Source: Lenzites betulinus (lineage: Eukaryota > Basidiomycota > Agaricomycetes > Polyporales > Polyporaceae). Taken from it: DNA of 64,000 bases. The stretch covers positions 743,656-807,655 of the forward strand of contig JABYQU010000011.1 in the NCBI GenBank assembly GCA_022264855.1, read 5' to 3'. Position 1 is the first letter of the stretch, and each line of letters begins with the position of its first letter. This document shows positions 23,475-34,183 of the stretch, piece after piece. The translations under genes were made by a program, and so were the position numbers. The notes beneath the pieces are model-generated. The model saw only the letters and a list, made by a program, of their open reading frames with translations. It ran no database searches and was not told where the DNA came from.

Positions 23475-25122
23475 ATGGCAGACGACGAGAATGATATCCC
23501 GTGAGTTCATGTAGACATCAGAAGCTGACTCTATAAAACTGCACGAAGTGCTAAAATTTGATCGGTGTGGCAGGGAACTCCTGGACACAGTCCTTACCGA
23601 AGATCTTTCGGCGGGCAGCGACCCGAAGCCAGTGACGGTTCCACTGACCATTATCTGCGGGTTCCTGGGAGCAGGAAAGTCAACTCTCGTCAGGTCCGTT
23701 TCTCGCGTTCTCTGCGGAGCTCGCATCGTGTTGATGAGCGTATGCTGTATGTATCTATCTACAGACGCATTCTCACCGAACGGCACGGCTATCGTATAGC
23801 AGTCATCATGAACGAGTTTGGAGACACTGCCGTAAGGCCAAGGCATGCTTATTTGCGTGAGCAGGATTGCTGAAAGCGGAGTCTGCGACAGGACATCGAA
23901 GGTCAGTAGACCGCCTGCATTCCCAGACGCGCTACCCGCAGCAATCCTAACCTCGTTATCACACGTGTACAGCAAAAACTATCAATGTTACATCTCCAGA
24001 CAATCCGGAGCAACAGTCTGAAGAGTTCCTGGAGCTCGCGAACGGCTGCTTATGCTGCAGTATCAAGGACTCCGGCGCCGCCGCCATCGAGAAGCTCATG
24101 CAACGCAAAGGTGCATTCGACCACATTCTCCTGGAGACTACTGGGTTGGCTGATCCTGGTGTGTAGTGTTCCGTGAAATCGCCGCTTTATGATTATGCTC
24201 ACGGGGTTCTGTGCTAAGGTCCCATCGCATCCATGTTTTGGCAGAATGAGGAGTTCTCCATGGGCTTGGGACGTGATATACACCTCGATGGCGTAGTCTG
24301 CGTTATAGATGCAGTATTCGGCCGCCAGGTGAGAGATACTTTCCCTCTTTCACCTGCACCTCTGCTGATCCTTGGGCCGCAGCAAATGGAGGAAGACCAC
24401 GCCGCAGACGGGATTGGTGAGAGCCTCCGGTAAGATCTCGTTCTCGCCCCGCTGTTTGAGCTAGACGTTGACTTATATGTCACAGCCAAATCGCAGCGGC
24501 GGACATAATCCTCCTCAATAAGGTCGAACTTGTGTCCCCCGCCGAAGCGAATGCGACGGAAGCAGTGATCCGGGGCGTCAACCCCGCTGCCTCGGTCTAC
24601 CGTACAACTCGCGGGGAAATCGACCTGGGGTTTATCATGGGTATTGATGCGTACGCGTCGCGACAATTTTTGAACGAGACCCGCAAGGCAGCCGCACCAC
24701 AGTGCAGCGACGGACATACCCACGATCATGCGCATGAGCACGACCACGATCATCCCGAGGCGCCGACACACTACGAGTTGCGCGGGATTTCCAGCCTACA
24801 GATTGACTTCCCGACGCTCAGCTCGGCGCAGCTTGACAGGCTCGACGAGTGGATCCGGAATGTGCTTTGGGAGAAGCAGCCTCCGAACCGGACAAACGCT
24901 ACCTCCAGTCCAATCGAAGTTCTCCGGTGTAAAGGCATCTTCGTCACGAGCGACGGGGGGCTGCATGTCCTCCAGGGCGTACGGAATCTCTACGAAATAT
25001 CACAGGTCGAAAAGGGCGAGGAGGAGCTTGGGTTGCCGGATGCGGGAAAGCTAGTATTGATTGGCAAAGGACTTGACGAGGATGTCAGGCACAGCGTGCT
25101 CGAATACGTAGGGAACCCTTGA
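23475..25122 (+). CDS. ZNG1: COG0523 zinc-transferase GTPase, ZNG1/CBWD type
   Basis: Eight exons (23475-23500, 23574-23693, 23765-23831, 23892-23901, 23973-24158, 24219-24328, 24383-24429, 24486-25122) give 400 residues. ZNG1 passes zinc to methionine aminopeptidase 1 in a GTP-dependent way. Visible features are the Walker A loop GFLGAGKST (residues 38-46), the metal-binding [14 protein letters not shown], the NKVEL guanine site, a His/Asp-rich [11 protein letters not shown] loop and a C-terminal CobW domain. The N-terminal IPELL resembles the CPELVP motif that docks on MetAP1, but without the leading Cys. The codons DIE-A are carried on a 10-nt exon flanked by 60- and 71-nt introns. The gene shares its promoter region with the STYX-like gene. 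Confidence 0.93.
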
Positions 25123-25534
25123 GTTTGTAACTACTAACGAGTCGCATGTATGCTATAAAACAATCGACAAACAGGCAAGACTCCACATTCATGTTCAGGT
25201 ATGGAAACCCTTTGAGATCGATCCCTCTTAACCTCAGTTCTAACAGCTACAGACACCTGTGTCGACGTCAGCTCGCCCAGAGTTGTCTTCAGCAGCATAA
25301 TTGAGACGAACCAGTAGGCTGTTCGCTGGCTTGTGTACTTCCATCCGTTCGATACACTCAGTATCTCGCGTAGCAGCTCGTTCCCTGGTTGAGAGTTAGC
25401 TATCAGCACCATGTCCCGATGATTTGATTGTAAATGCAACGTACTCGAAGGGCTGAGAGCATTGTCGAGCAAAGGACGGGCTCTCTGCGCATCGTCGCAG
25501 GTTATGTCGCACAGTACAAGTGCTCTTTGCAACT
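25123..25534. other. Convergent intergenic region, ZNG1 / YAE1
   Basis: These 412 bases contain a minus-strand open frame (25544-25134) of protein-like composition whose ATG overlaps the YAE1 stop. I could not link it to any family or splice it into YAE1, so it is treated as the 3' flank. Confidence 0.4.
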
Positions 25535-26206
25535 TCAACTCCACTGCAAGCTGAGGCCCGATCCATGCGCGATCTGGAGGATCCTGTCCTTCAATCGCGC
25601 GACATCCTCCGCCCTCGGCCTTGTTTGCACGGCGCTCCCGCTCCCGCTTGCGTTCATCTGCGCCAACATGTCCTCCAAGCCCTCGATGTCCCGCTTTCCT
25701 TTAATCTCCTCGTTCAGATTCGCAGGATCCGTGATGTCCTCTACGTCCTCATCATCGTCCCGTGGCGCCGACACATCAAGGTGCTCCCTCGCGTGCGCCA
25801 GGGCCTCCATGTCTGGGGGCACGATGTCCGAGAACCGCACGTTCGCGAGCTGGCCCGCGATGTCGCGGACCTCCGCCAAGGTGGCTTGCGTTGTGCTAGG
25901 GCCCCCTTCGGTGCGATCGGGGAAGGATATGAGGGCGGAGCAGAGGCCGCGGAGGATGCCCAGCTCCCGCCCGAGCGGAGCCCCGGTATTGGCGAAACCC
26001 TCGTCGAAGCCCCCTTGGAGCGCGGACTCTTTGCCGGCTGTGATGCCTTCGCGGTATCCGGCCTATGAGATCTCAATTGTTAGTAACGAACGTCCTGAGG
26101 CGGTAGAGATCGTTACGCCTACGTTCGTGAATTCGTTGGAGATTTTCGCCCATTCTGAGTCTTGTAGGACTTTCGGGTCGTTGCTCCAAAATGTTTCATC
26201 CTCCAT
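25535..26206 (-). CDS. YAE1: Yae1, iron-sulfur cluster recruitment adaptor
   Basis: Exons 26206-26117 and 26062-25535 give 205 residues. Yae1 with Lto1 hands the ABC protein Rli1 to the cytosolic iron-sulfur assembly machinery. The diagnostic deca-GX3 pattern is present in GYREGITAGKESALQGGFDEGF followed by GAPLGRELGILRG. The N-terminus MEDETFW and an acidic stretch (DDDEDVEDI) are typical. The C-terminal end is uncertain: the frame simply runs to a stop without a conserved final motif. The intron donor is GTAACG, weaker than its neighbours. Confidence 0.82.
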
Positions 26207-26815
26207 TGAATGACTTACAATGATTACAACGGAGTTTTCAGTTTCACGCAGACGCAAATAGAGGCGGAAGGCTGAGATCAAGCAGAGACTTTCAAGGTTT
26301 AGCAAAGTGGCGGCAAGAGGAAAGTGGACCGTCAGGCGCCCATACCACATACGTTATAGCAGGCACACAACAAAACTTTGTGACTGCCTCCGAGCAGCTC
26401 GGGGTAGTAAGATACTCTCAACGGGTACGCATGTAAGTCACGCGGGGACATAGACAAATTCCATAGCCGGCAGCAGCGGTTAGTGATTGGGGTCGGGCTG
26501 TCTAGTACTCAAGCAGGTGTGGATGGAGTATTTGCAAAGGCACGAGCTGTGTTTCGGTGTGATGCTATCCTGGTAGATGAAGAGTCTTCGTCCGCGGACG
26601 CGTGCGGCGCTGGGTATGAAAGCAGCCTACAAGGCGTCCTCCGCCGTACAGTGCACCGTTCCCCACCTCGCCGCACTACCCTCATCAATTGGCCCTCTCC
26701 GCACCATGACCCCGCTTCCCAGATATTACCGCCTGGCGGAGATTATGTAGCGTGCGTAGTCGTATTGTCCTCCAAAGATCGGCGTCCCAATGTGCCGGCG
26801 TCTTGTAGAAGAGCT
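26207..26815. other. Intergenic region, YAE1 promoter / uS17m 3' flank
   Basis: About 609 bases. I see no gene, repeat or RNA signature. Confidence 0.45.
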
Positions 26816-27347
26816 CTATGCCTGGCTCGGCTGCGCCTCACTTGCTGGCCGCTCTGGCGAATGGAGAGCAGCCTCGGCAGCTTGACGTGCGTGCAGCGCC
26901 TCGCGCTCGCGTTCGGGGCTCTTCACAACCTTCTCGAGCGTGAACCGCTTCCGCGCGGAGATGGGTGGGCAGTTGCGGATGAGCACGGTGTCCTGCATTC
27001 GGAGCGCTAATGGGAGCGGTAAGCATATGTTGGTATTTCCGGATGCAGTAGGTTCGTATGAGGAGTAGGCAAGCGGGGAGTGGGCGACGGAGGAGATGTA
27101 TGAGACGGACGTACTGTTTTCTGCATCGTGCGTGAGGTACTTCTTGCTTCTTTCTAGCCGCTACCACAGGACATAACATCGTGAGCATCCGTTTGCCTCC
27201 TCTTCCTGACATGAGTACAAATACACGTGAAAAAGGACATACCTTGCCAGTCTTAGGGTGGAAGACGAAACGAGAAACGGTGACGGTGGCCGTATTTTGC
27301 ATGAACCCAACCTTCGTCACCTGCCCCAGGAGCGACATGGGCGGCAT
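26816..27347 (-). CDS. MRPS17: Mitochondrial small-subunit ribosomal protein uS17m
   Basis: Exons 27347-27243, 27160-27115 and 27006-26816 encode 113 residues. S17 binds 16S-like rRNA early in small-subunit assembly. Family features are GQVTKVGFMQNTATVTVSRFVFHPKTGK, then KYLTHDAE and DTVLIRNCPPISARKRFTLEKVV, the OB-fold strands of S17. The C-terminal Ala/Glu/Arg-rich extension is typical of fungal mitochondrial forms. MPPMSLLGQ is chosen as the start because an in-frame extension upstream lacks similarity. It is divergent from the SET gene. Confidence 0.92.
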
Positions 27348-27757
27348 CTTGGTCTCAGAGGCGTGGAGAGTAGAGTTATAGTTCGGTGTTGGGTAGTATA
27401 CAGAGAACGGCACAGGTGAACCGGTGAGCCCAAGGAGGATGCTCAGAAACAAGTGAAGGTCGCAGCAGCGTAGCGGTGAGTGAAGCGTAGGGTTAGGAGT
27501 AGGTCCTAAAAGGGATAAGCACGTGACACGCGTCAGACGCCTCGCGATCGACTCGAGACGCGCGCCCGCGGGTTGCAGCCCGCCTCGACGTCTGTCTCGA
27601 TACCACATCCCTATTCCGACTATTTCCTCCGGTCGCCTGACGTTGTATCTGTCTCTTGCTATTTTGGAGGATTGATTTATCTGGACAGAAGAAGGTACTG
27701 CACACAGCTTACGCGCAGCGCAGGGAGGTTACCCTTGGATCACTACGTACTACCACT
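27348..27757. promoter_or_regulatory. Shared divergent promoter region, uS17m / SET protein
   Basis: A 410-base interval lies between two diverging start codons. No clear TATA box was found. Confidence 0.45.
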
Positions 27758-29276
27758 ATGGCCAACCAGGCACGGCGACGGCAGGTTTCGTCCAAGGCCG
27801 AAGGTACAACCACTGCTAAAGTAGCCACGACAGAGAAGGATGTTGTTCGTGGTCAGTGTATCTTTCTGGTATGATTGCATCAAGCTCACCAAGAGGTCTG
27901 CCAGAACCCGCCGCCTCAGCTGTGAGTTGGAAGCTGCTGGCGCTGGCGTATCTTCTCCTAATGGCTGGAGGAGTATACTATTACTGCGTGCATATGCTTT
28001 GGGAGGACGAGATACCTGAAGAGGAAGTATACATGGTGCCCGTACATGTAGCCAAGCTTCCAGGACGAGGCATGGGTGTAGTTGCTGCACGCAACATTTC
28101 GGTATGTGGACGTTTTGAGCTGTAGGCGCGACCGTCTAATATTTGACAGCGCGGAGAGCTTGTACTCCGCGAGAAACCACTGTTCTTGGTCCCGCCCAAA
28201 GGTATGCAGATTACGATGAGCTACACGCATAGCCAAGTTAACTCGCAGTAGTCTCTACCTCGTCCCCGGGGGCTATCCTTCTTGCGTCTCTGGCGACGCT
28301 TTCCCCAAGACAGCGAGGATCGTATTACAATCTTTCATACGTGGGCTTCCCCGAGGGCCTCAAGAAGGGTACCAGCAGGTACAACGAAGAGCTTGCACTT
28401 GCAATCTTCCAAACGAATGCGGTCGCCGCAGGCAGCCATGGTGTGGGCATCTTCCCGCGCATGGCACGTCTGAACCACGGCTGTTCAAATGCATTCAACG
28501 TGGTATATACCTGGCGAGACGACGAGGGCGTTCTCGTTGTCCATGCGCTGAAATCCATAACCGAAGGACAGGTCCGTCGGACACGTCCCCGATCGGCGAA
28601 TATGCAATTTGACGTTAGAGCTTGACAGGAACTACTGACCACATACACGGACACGAAGCGTCCTCGACACGTGCGGCGGTATGTCATTAATGCTTGTCCT
28701 CCGAAGCCCCCTGCTGAGAAGCAAGCATCGCAGGCAGTTTCTCAAGGATCAGTACGGCTTCGACTGCCAATGCTCCGTATGCTCCTTGTCCGATGACCTC
28801 GCGGCGCTCTCAGACCAGCGTCTTAACGGCATGGCAGAACTCTATGCCCAATTCTCCGGCTGGCAGCACGGACAGCTGAACGGACGCGAGGCTGCTTCTC
28901 TCGCCGAGTCGATATGGCGTTTGGGACACGAAGAAGGGTATTGGAGCGAGCGGGGTCAGCTCGCGGCCGACGTCGCGCTCATTGCAGCAGCTCATTCTGA
29001 GTCAGTGCTTTCCTGCAGTCATGCTGTGGCGGCGGATGTGTGGGGCGCCCCGCCGGCCCTGGTAGACGTGATACTAACACGAACGCCCGCAGCTCTGCAG
29101 CAGTCCGAGACTGGGCGAGGCTTGCCCAGACGTGGTTCGGGTATGAATTGGGCGGCGACAGTGTGCAGGCTCAGGAGATGGAGCGGATTATGGCGGCACC
29201 GCAGTTGCACTCTGCGTGGGGCGTCCGGGCTCGCGAGGAGGTTGGGGGGCCGGCGCCCTGGATCTACGCAGCGTAA
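27758..29276 (+). CDS. SET-domain protein with an N-terminal membrane anchor
   Basis: Seven exons (27758-27851, 27896-28101, 28150-28201, 28249-28571, 28629-28678, 28734-29000, 29093-29276) give 391 residues. SET proteins are S-adenosylmethionine-dependent lysine methyltransferases. The SET core is seen as GRGMGVVAARNISRGELVLREKP, then ARLNHGCSNAFNVVY (the NHxCxPN-like site), EGQELLTTYTD and a post-SET CQCSVC. This is the SMYD/Set5-like split arrangement, although no MYND zinc cluster is visible. Residues ~43-62 form one hydrophobic helix behind a basic N-terminus, predicting an organelle or ER membrane anchor, which is unusual for the family. The second intron donor-acceptor pair (27852-27895) is short at 44 nt, so the N-terminal junction needs transcript support. 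Confidence 0.85.
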
Positions 29277-29831
29277 CGGTGCTGAGTCCGAGGAATGCGA
29301 TGTACGAGCGTTCCGGACACACCCCGCAAACGAGTGCGGGACGGTTATCGCGAACACCGAGGAAGCGATGCCGTCTGCGCATTCTCAGCGCTGTGAGAAG
29401 ACCAGCATGGGTAAACGGCGGAGACGACTCATCGTAGTTGACTGAGCGGGAGACTGTGTCCGTCTCGGCCGAAGCGAAAACTATTGAGAAAAGTACGAGG
29501 TGTGGTGGGGTCTAGACAGCAATTGCGTTGATGAGGTCGTGTATACGCGTAAGTCCATCAAATAGCTGGAACCGCTCGGCATCAAAAATGCCCCGGTGGG
29601 AGGAGGAGGAGCAGAGAGACGCAGTTGCGGACGGGTGGGATCGCGCTGACATAAGCGCGAGGGGTGGGTATCAGAAGCGAAAGATATAATGGCGCAGCGC
29701 CGACCTGATCGCCCGCTTTCTCTGCTTGACTTGTACGACGAGCTCCGAGCTTCGTCTCTCCCTCCCTTTCTCTCTTTTTCTTCTTTTCTCCCCCTTGTTC
29801 CGCCTCCTCGCCGGCTCGCACGTCGTTGACC
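29277..29831. promoter_or_regulatory. Promoter region of the cytochrome P450 reductase gene
   Basis: This 555-base interval holds a TATAAT box at 29685-29690 and a pyrimidine-rich tract at about 29752-29808 just before the start codon. CT tracts near the start are common in strongly expressed fungal genes. Confidence 0.55.
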
Positions 29832-32195
29832 ATGGCGATAGCCTCGTCCTCCGACATAATTGTCCTCGCCCTCGGCGTGGTCCTTGCGGCTGCGTACCTC
29901 TTCCGGGACCAGCTCTTCGCTCAGTCCAAGCCCAAGGCAATCCCGGTTTCGTCCTCGAAGGCCAGCAATGGCTCCAGCAACCCGCGTGACTTCATCGCGA
30001 AGATGAAGGAGAGTGTGAGTACATGCTTCCGCTGGCACAGTTACCCGACCACGTCAGACTGATGCAACGTGGCTGCAGAAAAAACGGATCGTCATCTTCT
30101 ACGGCTCACAAACTGGTACCGCTGAAGAGTACGCCATCCGTCTTGCTAAGGAGGCCAAGCAGAAGTTTGGCCTTGCCTCTCTCGTCTGCGATCCCGAGGA
30201 GTACGACTTTGAGAACCTCGACCAGCTCCCGGAGGACTCATGCGTCTTCTTCGTCATGGCCACGTACGGTGAGGGCGAGCCGACGGATAACGCGGTCACG
30301 CTCTGCCAGAACCTGTCCGACGACAGCTTCGAATTCTCGAACGGCGAACACAAGCTTACCGGACTCAAATACGTCGTCTTCGGTCTGGGGAACAAGACGT
30401 ATGAGCACTACAACCTTATTGCACGGAACGTCGACTCGGACCTGACCAAGATCGACGCCGTCCGCATCGGCGAGCGCGGCGAGGGTGATGACGACAAGAG
30501 CATGGAAGAGGACTACCTCGAATGGAAGGACGGCATGTGGGAGGAGTTCGCTCGCGTCATGGGTGTCGAGGAAGGCCAGGGCGGCGATTCGCCCGACTTC
30601 GCCGTGACGGAGGTTACCGACCACCCCCCGGAGAAGGTCTATCTCGGTAAGCTGATCCATCTTCCGATTCCTTCATTTGCCGTACTGAACTTCTATAGGT
30701 GAACTGTCCGCTCGTGCACTCACTCGCTCCAAGGGTATCCACGATGCGAAGAACCCCTACCCCGCTCCGATCACTGTCGCTCGCGAACTCTTCGCCGTGG
30801 ATTCTGACCGTAACTGCATCCACCTTGAGCTCAACACGGAGAACTCTGGTATCACTTACCAACACGGTGACCACGTCGGTGTCTGGCCATCGAACGCGGA
30901 AGTCGAGGTTGAGCGTTTGCTATGCACTTTGGGTCTCCACGACAAGAAGGACACGGTTATCAACATCGAGTCTCTTGACCCGGCCCTCGCTAAAGTCCCC
31001 TTCCCCGTCCCGACAACCTACGTCACCGTGCTTCGCCACTACATCGACATCAGCGCCGTCGCGGGTCGTCAGATTCTTGGCGTATTGTCCAAGTTCGCTC
31101 CTACGCCCGAGGCCGAGGCGTTCCTGAAGAACCTTAACACTAACAAGGAGGAATACAACGCTGTTGTCACTCACGGCTGTCTCAAGCTTGGCGAGATCCT
31201 TCAGCTCGCTGCCGGCAACAGCCTCCAGGGTGTACCCACCCCTGAGAATACCACATCTTGGAAGATACCCTTTGACATTATAGTCTCGTCAATCCCCCGT
31301 CTTCAGCCGCGGTACTACTCGATCTCGTCCAGCCCCAAACTCTACCCTCATTCTATCCACGTCACTTGCGTTGTACTTAAGTACGAGTCCATCGAGCACC
31401 CCCAGGTCAAGACTCGTTGGGTGTACGGTGTCGGCTCCAACTTCCTGCTCAGCCTCAAGTTCGCCACGGAAGGACAAGAAGCACCGCTCATCGACAATGA
31501 AACTGAGCCCTCCAAGGTCTTCTACCCGAAGTACGCGATCGAGGGTCCTCGTGGCGCATACAAGCAGGAGACTGTCTTCAAGGTTCCCGTCCACGTCCGT
31601 CGTTCGACCTTCCGGTTGCCCACGAACCCGAAGAGCCCCGTCATCATGGTTGGCCCCGGTACTGTGAGTGATCGCATGTGGCGTTCCATAAAAACACCGA
31701 GTTGACAATAATATTTAGGGTGTTGCGCCTTTCCGCGGATTCGTCCAGGAGCGCGTCGCGATGGCACGCCGCACGATCGAGAAGAATGGTCCGGAAGGTC
31801 TCGCCGACTGGGGCAGCATCCGCCTTTACTACGGCTGCCGCTCGTCGAAGGACGACTTCCTCTACAGCGAAGAGTGGCCCGAATACTCGAAGGAGCTGCA
31901 CGGCAAGTTCACGCTGCGGACCGCGTTCTCGCGCGAGGTCTTCCGGCCGGACGGGGGCAAGATCTACGTGCAGGACCTGCTGTGGGAGGACCGCGAGACG
32001 GTCGCGGACGCGATCCTGAACGGCAAGGGCTACGTGTACATCTGCGGCGACGCGCGCAACATGAGCAAGGCCGTCGAGGAGACGCTGTGCAAGATTCTCG
32101 GCGAGGCCAAGGGCGGCAGCGCGGAGGTCGAGGGCGCGGCGGAGGTGAAGCTGCTCAAGGAGCGGAGCAGGTTCTTGACGGACGTCTGGAGCTAG
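29832..32195 (+). CDS. NCP1: NADPH-cytochrome P450 reductase
   Basis: Exons 29832-30014, 30079-30646, 30699-31663 and 31719-32195 give 730 residues, the expected size. The enzyme passes electrons from NADPH through FAD and FMN to microsomal P450s, needed for sterol C-14 demethylation and the large P450 sets of wood-decay fungi. An N-terminal helix (residues ~8-25) anchors it in the ER. FMN motifs are FYGSQTGTAEEYA, ATYGEGEPTDNA and GLGNKTYEHYN. The FAD site is RYYSISSS. The NADPH site is GPGTGVAPFRGFVQER, with YVYICGDARNMS later and a terminal DVWS. Exon borders keep frame and all introns are GT-AG. Confidence 0.97.
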
Positions 32196-32643
32196 GCGGC
32201 TCGCGCGCTCGCTGCCGGTGTTCTGCTCGCTATTCTTCTGTTTCGTCTGCTACTACAAGGATGTCGTCGAGCCGTCTTTCAGGCATTAGATTAAAGCTTG
32301 GCTCGGGCTGTGTACATCGCGGAATAGATGTAGTATACTCTCTTCCTATTTTATGGTGCACTTGGAGTACCGTGTTGTGCAGGCTTGAAGCTTGACCTTG
32401 ACCTTTCCAAGCATCCTGCTATTCGGTGCAAACAGCACTTGGGTGAACACGATGATTTTCTGGATGCCAGATATGTTGCGAGCAGGTCGATAAAGACATG
32501 GCCGGCTGTACTGTACATATGCCGCGCATGCGCGCTCATGATGCCGACGTCCCGGACGACCTTCCGACCGCCACCGACGCTTGCCGCGCTCACCGTCCGA
32601 CGTCCAGCATCCACCGGCACCTCTTCAGGCTCTGTGTACGGCG
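32196..32643. other. Intergenic region, reductase 3' flank / SHE9 promoter
   Basis: These 448 bases separate two genes in the same orientation. No additional feature was recognised. Confidence 0.45.
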
Positions 32644-33925
32644 ATGCACTTGGACATCTTACGACGACAGGCTATATTACGGACAACCCCAGCCCTCAGA
32701 TCAGCTCCGTCATGGCGTGTCTCTCGACATCCTCTTAGTATAAGACCACGCTATCTGTCTGCCACACCTCTTCCCCCGCCGGACCAACGTCAAGCACCTC
32801 AGTCGTCCTCTACACCTCTCTCATTACCGCCACCCGCGGTAGACGAATCTCATGCACCTCCGTCATCGTCACCTCTACCATCGTCCGAATCCGAGCGAGG
32901 CCCGAACGAGCCGAATGCAGAGAGGCTCGAGCAGCTGAAGGCTCACGTTTGGGAACTCACGCACACCTCGCTGCAGCGCATGCGCGAGCAGAGCGATGGG
33001 TTCACGCGCCAGGTCGCCCGCACGTTCGCCCACCTGGGCACCGAGCTGAACCGGGCGACGGGGTACGCGGAGATCGAGACGCTGAAGCGGATGGTCGCAC
33101 ACCAAGGTGCGTCCCTTATTCCCCTCTCACAACACTCCGTTCAATGCTGACAAACTCCCCCACTCACCCCCGCATTCAGAGGCCAAGATCAACGAGGCGC
33201 GCGAGGTCGCGAAGCAGGCCAAGGTGGCGTACGACACCGCGGTGCGCGAGCGCGCGAAGTCGCAGCGGGAGGTGAACGACCTCCTGCAGCGCAAGTCGCA
33301 CTGGACGGACGAGGACGTGGGCCGGTTCACGACGCTCGTGCGCGAGGACCACGCGCGCGAGCAGGACGAGGCGCGCGCGAAGGGCGCGGCGAGCGCGGCG
33401 GAGGACGCGGTCGAGCGCGAGTTCAGCGAGCTCATGCGCGTCATCCTCAACCGCTACCACGAGGAGCAGGCGTGGTCGGACAAGATCCGCAGCGCGTCGA
33501 CGTACGGCTCGCTCGCCGCGCTCGCGCTCAACATGGCCGTGTTCGTGCTCGCGATCGTGCTCGTCGAGCCGTGGAAGCGCCGCCGGCTCGCGCAGACGTT
33601 CGAGCGCAAGGTCGAGGAGATGAGCGCGGCGACCGCGGACGCGTTCGAGCGCAGGACGGGCGAGCTCGCGGCGCGGCTCGACGAGCAGGGCAAGCTTCTG
33701 GGTCTCGTGCTCGAGACGGTGCACCTGTCGAACCGGGTGTCGAGCGCGGAGCTGGCTGAGCTCAACGCGGTGGAAGGCGACCTGAAGCCGGCGCCGTCGC
33801 CGCCAGCTGGGAGCGGTCGAATATCTACGACAATGCAGCCCGACCGGGCCTGGCTGATTGCTGTACCGGCAAGTGCTGCCGCCGCTGCGCTAATAGGCTG
33901 GCTGGCTGGTACTTGGTATGGATAA
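32644..33925 (+). CDS. SHE9: She9/Mdm33 mitochondrial inner-membrane fission protein
   Basis: Exons 32644-33106 and 33180-33925 give 402 residues. She9/Mdm33 sits in the inner membrane and influences its fission and crista shape. The N-terminus MHLDILRRQAILRTTP is a basic amphipathic presequence. It is followed by a Pro/Ser-rich linker, a long coiled coil (residues ~95-275, Ala/Arg/Glu-rich with REVNDLLQRKSHWTDEDVGRFT, a family hallmark), a membrane helix LALNMAVFVLAIVLVEPW and a second hydrophobic helix near the C-terminus. The ATG is the first in frame after an upstream stretch without similarity. The coiled-coil part is extremely GC-rich. Confidence 0.9.
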
Positions 33926-34183
33926 CCTTCTATAGATCTGCCTTTAATACACTACTCTCAGTCGGCAGAGGTGCCTTGGTGCTTTTGGGTAGCAAAACCT
34001 ACGCACATAGCCTACCCGCGGGAGGGCTTCGGGTTTATAACTCGGAATCGACCAATAAGACGGGAAGACAGGTGTTCAACGGCCGATGGTGATTGTGATT
34101 ATATTCAGCCTCCAATCCACGATAAATCCCAAGCCCCACGCTATATACAACCGACCGGACTCGCCCTAGGAGAGATATCGTCA
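33926..34183. other. Convergent 3' flanks of SHE9 and the methyltransferase
   Basis: A 258-base spacer with no recognised feature. A plus-strand open frame that starts here runs antisense through the methyltransferase 3' exons and is judged spurious. Confidence 0.5.

Noticed and set aside
25134..25544. 136-codon minus-strand frame whose ATG overlaps the YAE1 stop
   Set aside because: Composition is protein-like, but no family match and no splice path to YAE1 or another gene was found; left as the 3' flank.
33176..33724. Minus-strand open frame rich in Arg/Leu/His
   Set aside because: Mirror of the SHE9 coiled-coil exon, where codons are strongly G/C at the third position.
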